Origin: JAWLBR01 sp041687495
GTDB lineage: Bacteria; Bacillota; Limnochordia; DTU087; JAAYGB01
Reading direction: 5' to 3'
Length of the DNA stretch: 32,359 bases
Assembly (NCBI GenBank): GCA_041687495.1
Contig: JAWLBR010000028.1
Span: forward strand, 1 to 32,359
The position numbers and the translations under genes are program-made. Positions 29,926-32,359 of this stretch are shown here, one piece after another. How positions within the stretch are numbered: the stretch's first letter is position 1; the number at the start of each line of letters is the position of its first letter. The notes below the pieces were generated by a model. It was not told the DNA's origin. It ran no database searches and saw nothing but the letters and a program-made list of their open reading frames with translations.

Positions 29926-31839
29926 CTACGACTTGAACATCTTCACCAGGCTATTGAGGTTCTCGGACATTCTATTCAGATTTTGCGCCAAAGCGGCCAC
30001 TTGTTGAATGGTTGCAGACTGTTCCTCAGTTGCCGCAGCTACCTGTCCACTGCCCATTCGAATCGTATCTAGGCCATCAACCACTTCTTCCACATCCTTG
30101 GTCATCTGGTCGACCGACTCAAGGATTTGTTTCAGGATAACTCCGCTTTCCTGAACAACATCAGTGTTCATTTCTGCCCGCTGAGCTCCATCGAGTATAC
30201 CCGTTACCGCGCTTTCTGCTTCAGACTGGATCTCTTCGATTCGCTCAGCGATGTCATGGGCTGCCCGTGCCGATTGCTCGGCAAGTCTTCGGACTTCTTC
30301 GGCAACCACAGCAAAGCCCCGCCCGTGTTCGCCTGCTCTAGCAGACTCGATTGCCGCGTTCAATGCCAAGAGATCGGTCTGAGCCGAGATGTCCGAGATT
30401 ACTTCCACAATGCCCCCAATTTCCTTGGAGCGGGTGCTTAACCCACCCATCGATTCTGCCAATTCCGAGATTCTTTCCTTGAACTCAGTCGTACTTGAAA
30501 TAGCTTTCTCTACTGCGTGCCCACCAGAACTAGCCATGCCAGATATCTGTGTGGCTATCTTCGCCATGGACATGGCACTTTGACCTACATCCTCCACTGT
30601 ATGGGCGAACTCATTAGCTGTACTAGCTACTTCCTCAATAGATGCGCTTGTCTGCTGCATTGACGCTGACAGCTGCTGACTTACCCCAAACGTTTCTCGA
30701 GAAGCAGCCACTACATTCCCGATGAGACTGGAAAAGGAGCTCTGCATATTGTCTATAGCAGAAGCAATCTCTCCGAACTCATCCTTACGCTGTGGAAGTT
30801 CATCTGACTTCCGGCCGCTCAGATCCCCGGATGCCATGGTATTTAACCGGTTTTTAACTAAGTCCAGTGTCTTAACAATTCCCATTGAGGTCATGGTCAT
30901 AACCACACCGAGAACTGCAAAGGTCAAGAGTCCTATGGCACACACTGTGTAGATGATTTGGCTGATAGAGCCAGACACGTTATCCATAGAAATGCCAAGG
31001 TTAACGGCACCAGCAATCTGCCCGCCCAGAACAACTGGAACCAATATATCATAGACATTGATCCCCCAGTTTTCGTCGTATGCCACAGTGGCATAACGAT
31101 TCCCTTGGGTTACCGCAGTCCGTTGCTCCTGGTGCGAGATCTCGCTTCCGACTTTTTCGCTATCACTATGGGCAATCGATTGCAGATTGTTATCTATGAA
31201 CTGAGCATAAACGATACCTTCGTGTTCGGCTATTTCGTTAATGAGCCGCTCATAGCTAAATTCATCCGTCAATTCCTGGACTGCATCCGCGATAATCCCA
31301 ACCTGCACAAAAGTGCCATTTTGAGTATCCTTGATGGCTCCATACTTAACAAGGTTTCCAAACTCTGTGTCTTCCCTGACGTCCTCCATGAGTTCACTGT
31401 CACTGCCTAACATGAAATCATATAAGGGATGATCCTGCGTTGGAACCCACCCCAAGTAACCTTCAACGGTGGAGTAGATGATCTCGCCTTGGTCAGTGAA
31501 CCAATGCAGCTCATGGACTCCGAGATCCTCGGCCAACTGCGTAAGCATCGCATTGCTAAGATTACCCTGGCTCCTGATAACCATCTGTCCGGCAACCCGG
31601 ATTCTGTCTTCAATCATCTGGTTTACTGCATCCAAGGCGGCTGCGTTGTCTCCAATCCTACCAACCGCTTGATCCACCAGCTGAAATCCACTCTCTTCCA
31701 GCTGTCTGAGAGCGCTGTGTCTCATCAACAGGACCGAAACTATTCCGACACCACTAATAGCGATACACAACAGTAACAGTGGCAGAGCAATCAACTTCAC
31801 CTTTATGGAGTTGCTTGCCAACCGCTGAATCCTACCCAT
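29926..31839 (-). CDS. Methyl-accepting chemotaxis protein
   Basis: This 637-residue receptor has a first membrane helix (LIALPLLLLCIAISGVGIVSVLLM, residues ~17-40), an extracytoplasmic ligand domain of ~240 residues with Cache-like features (HWFTDQGEIIYSTVEGYLGW, FVQVGIIADAVQELTDEFSY), and a second helix (IIYTVCAIGLLTFAVLGVVMTMT). A HAMP domain and long signalling coiled coils follow. The hairpin tip EVISDISAQTDLLALNAAIESARAGEHGRGFAVVAEEVRRLAEQS is the universal MCP signature that contacts CheA and CheW. ATG 31839 follows GGGGAGGATGGCTG; the longer frame to 31881 has no site. It implies motility or another Che-controlled process. No che genes are in the window. Ligand unknown. Confidence 0.95.
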   Translation of the reverse strand: MGRIQRLASNSIKVKLIALPLLLLCIAISGVGIVSVLLMRHSALRQLEESGFQLVDQAVGRIGDNAAALDAVNQMIEDRIRVAGQMVIRSQGNLSNAMLTQLAEDLGVHELHWFTDQGEIIYSTVEGYLGWVPTQDHPLYDFMLGSDSELMEDVREDTEFGNLVKYGAIKDTQNGTFVQVGIIADAVQELTDEFSYERLINEIAEHEGIVYAQFIDNNLQSIAHSDSEKVGSEISHQEQRTAVTQGNRYATVAYDENWGINVYDILVPVVLGGQIAGAVNLGISMDNVSGSISQIIYTVCAIGLLTFAVLGVVMTMTSMGIVKTLDLVKNRLNTMASGDLSGRKSDELPQRKDEFGEIASAIDNMQSSFSSLIGNVVAASRETFGVSQQLSASMQQTSASIEEVASTANEFAHTVEDVGQSAMSMAKIATQISGMASSGGHAVEKAISSTTEFKERISELAESMGGLSTRSKEIGGIVEVISDISAQTDLLALNAAIESARAGEHGRGFAVVAEEVRRLAEQSARAAHDIAERIEEIQSEAESAVTGILDGAQRAEMNTDVVQESGVILKQILESVDQMTKDVEEVVDGLDTIRMGSGQVAAATEEQSATIQQVAALAQNLNRMSENLNSLVKMFKS

Positions 31840-31993
31840 CAGCCATCCTCCCCTCCCATTCTCCGAGGTGCCGCCCGTCAAGCGCCTTCCCGCTCTTTAG
31901 TTCACCATTTGCGATAACATCAGCGCTCCTAGGCCATCCGACACCATGTAGCGCAATACTTCACCATCCTAGACACTTTTCCTTTACGTAAAG

Positions 31994-32359
31994 CTACGCC
32001 ACCGAAATTCTACAAGGGCTGGGACAAGCTCGATGCCACCGTTTGGCATCCCCACGGTAAAACTTAGACTCACATCCTAGCTGTTCCAGGAGACCTTTGT
32101 AGAAATGTCTTGGTGTTAATTTGGAGTCTGCTAGGTACATCACCATGAACCTGGATGAATCTAAGGTGTCCCGGAATCGACGAATGGTTGTAGTCTTACC
32201 CGTGCCGCAGTCCCCGGTGACTACTGCGAACAACTGGCGCCGTGCTGCAAACTCGAGCCGCCCTAAAGTTTCCTCCAACATGATCGGGAAGTAAAGCTGC
32301 TCGGCGGGAATGTTGCGAGAAAAAGGTGTGTTAGATAGCCCCTAAAAGTCCTCAAACAT
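31994..32359 (-). pseudogene. Broken ExeA-type transposition ATPase
   Basis: Reading minus from the window's last base, the start MFEDF is followed by a TAG stop, then GLSNTPFSRNIPAEQLYFPIMLEETLGRLEFAARRQLFAVVTGDCGTGKTTTIRRF with Walker A GDCGTGKTT, and on to YLADSKLTPRHFYKGLLEQLGCESKFYRGDAKR. The sequence then jumps to unrelated residues and a stop at 31994. This is the N-terminal third of an ExeA/TniB-like AAA ATPase found in two-gene transposable elements beside a DDE integrase. Codon 6 is a stop where the family has Phe, and the Walker B and C-terminal parts are gone. The gene is dead by both changes. The partner transposase is not visible. Its start may lie beyond the edge. Confidence 0.85.

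Noticed and set aside
1..32359. CRISPR arrays, rRNA genes, prophage structural genes, toxin-antitoxin pairs and complete insertion sequences.
   Set aside because: No spaced direct repeats, no rRNA-like tracts, and no phage or toxin families appear. The only mobile-DNA genes are the broken ATPase at the right edge and the methylase tail.

Overview
The window looks like chromosomal DNA of a spore-former-related Bacillota (Firmicutes) lineage that has an outer membrane. The Bacillota signs are strong AGGAGG-type ribosome binding sites, frequent GTG/TTG starts, TTGACA/TATAAT promoters, a YczE-like protein, a YetF-like DUF421 protein and a CsoR-type repressor. The outer-membrane signs are a TolC-like protein cut by the left edge, an exported beta-barrel ending in an aromatic beta-signal, a LolA-like periplasmic protein beside a LolCDE-like transporter, and a substrate-binding protein with no lipobox. 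A diderm class such as Limnochordia fits, but this is inference; no rRNA or marker gene is present. Base composition is close to half GC throughout.

Layout. 1-432: start of a TolC-family gene (minus). 777-3486: small regulatory or housekeeping genes (stand-alone Lrp/AsnC ligand domain, acyl-carrier-like protein without the serine, IclR regulator, HAD phosphatase, isolated histidine-kinase dimerisation domain). 3561-7736: Ppx/GppA-HD phosphatase, an unknown protein overlapping a YczE-like membrane protein, and a YeiH-type transporter with a small downstream gene. 7799-11016: thioredoxin, a two-component system, and a PNPOx-like flavoprotein. 11057-14370: UbiD, UbiA and an exported substrate-binding protein in one minus-strand operon, probably quinone biosynthesis. 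14671-15696: a second thioredoxin and a CsoR-family repressor behind a strong promoter that carries a CsoR-like operator, with a possible 45-residue cysteine peptide in the leader. 15916-19587: a fucose-isomerase-like enzyme facing a uronate-isomerase-like enzyme and a DUF1638 protein. 19761-22460: Bcp peroxiredoxin, 2H phosphoesterase, EamA transporter, VOC protein.

22554-28293 is the most coherent unit. A GbsR/MarR-type regulator sits under a promoter whose -10 box is buried in a perfect palindrome. It is followed, in tight same-strand order, by an ABC ATPase, two FtsX/LolC-like permeases, a LolA-like periplasmic protein and an outer-membrane beta-barrel. This looks like a self-contained and regulated route from inner to outer membrane whose cargo is unknown.

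28414-32359: a DUF421 membrane protein, a tRNA-Arg(CCT) with an unusually elaborate terminator, a decayed adenine-methylase tail, a chemoreceptor, and at the right edge a broken transposition ATPase of the ExeA type. The end from about 29315 onward carries remnants of mobile DNA; the rest reads as ordinary chromosome.
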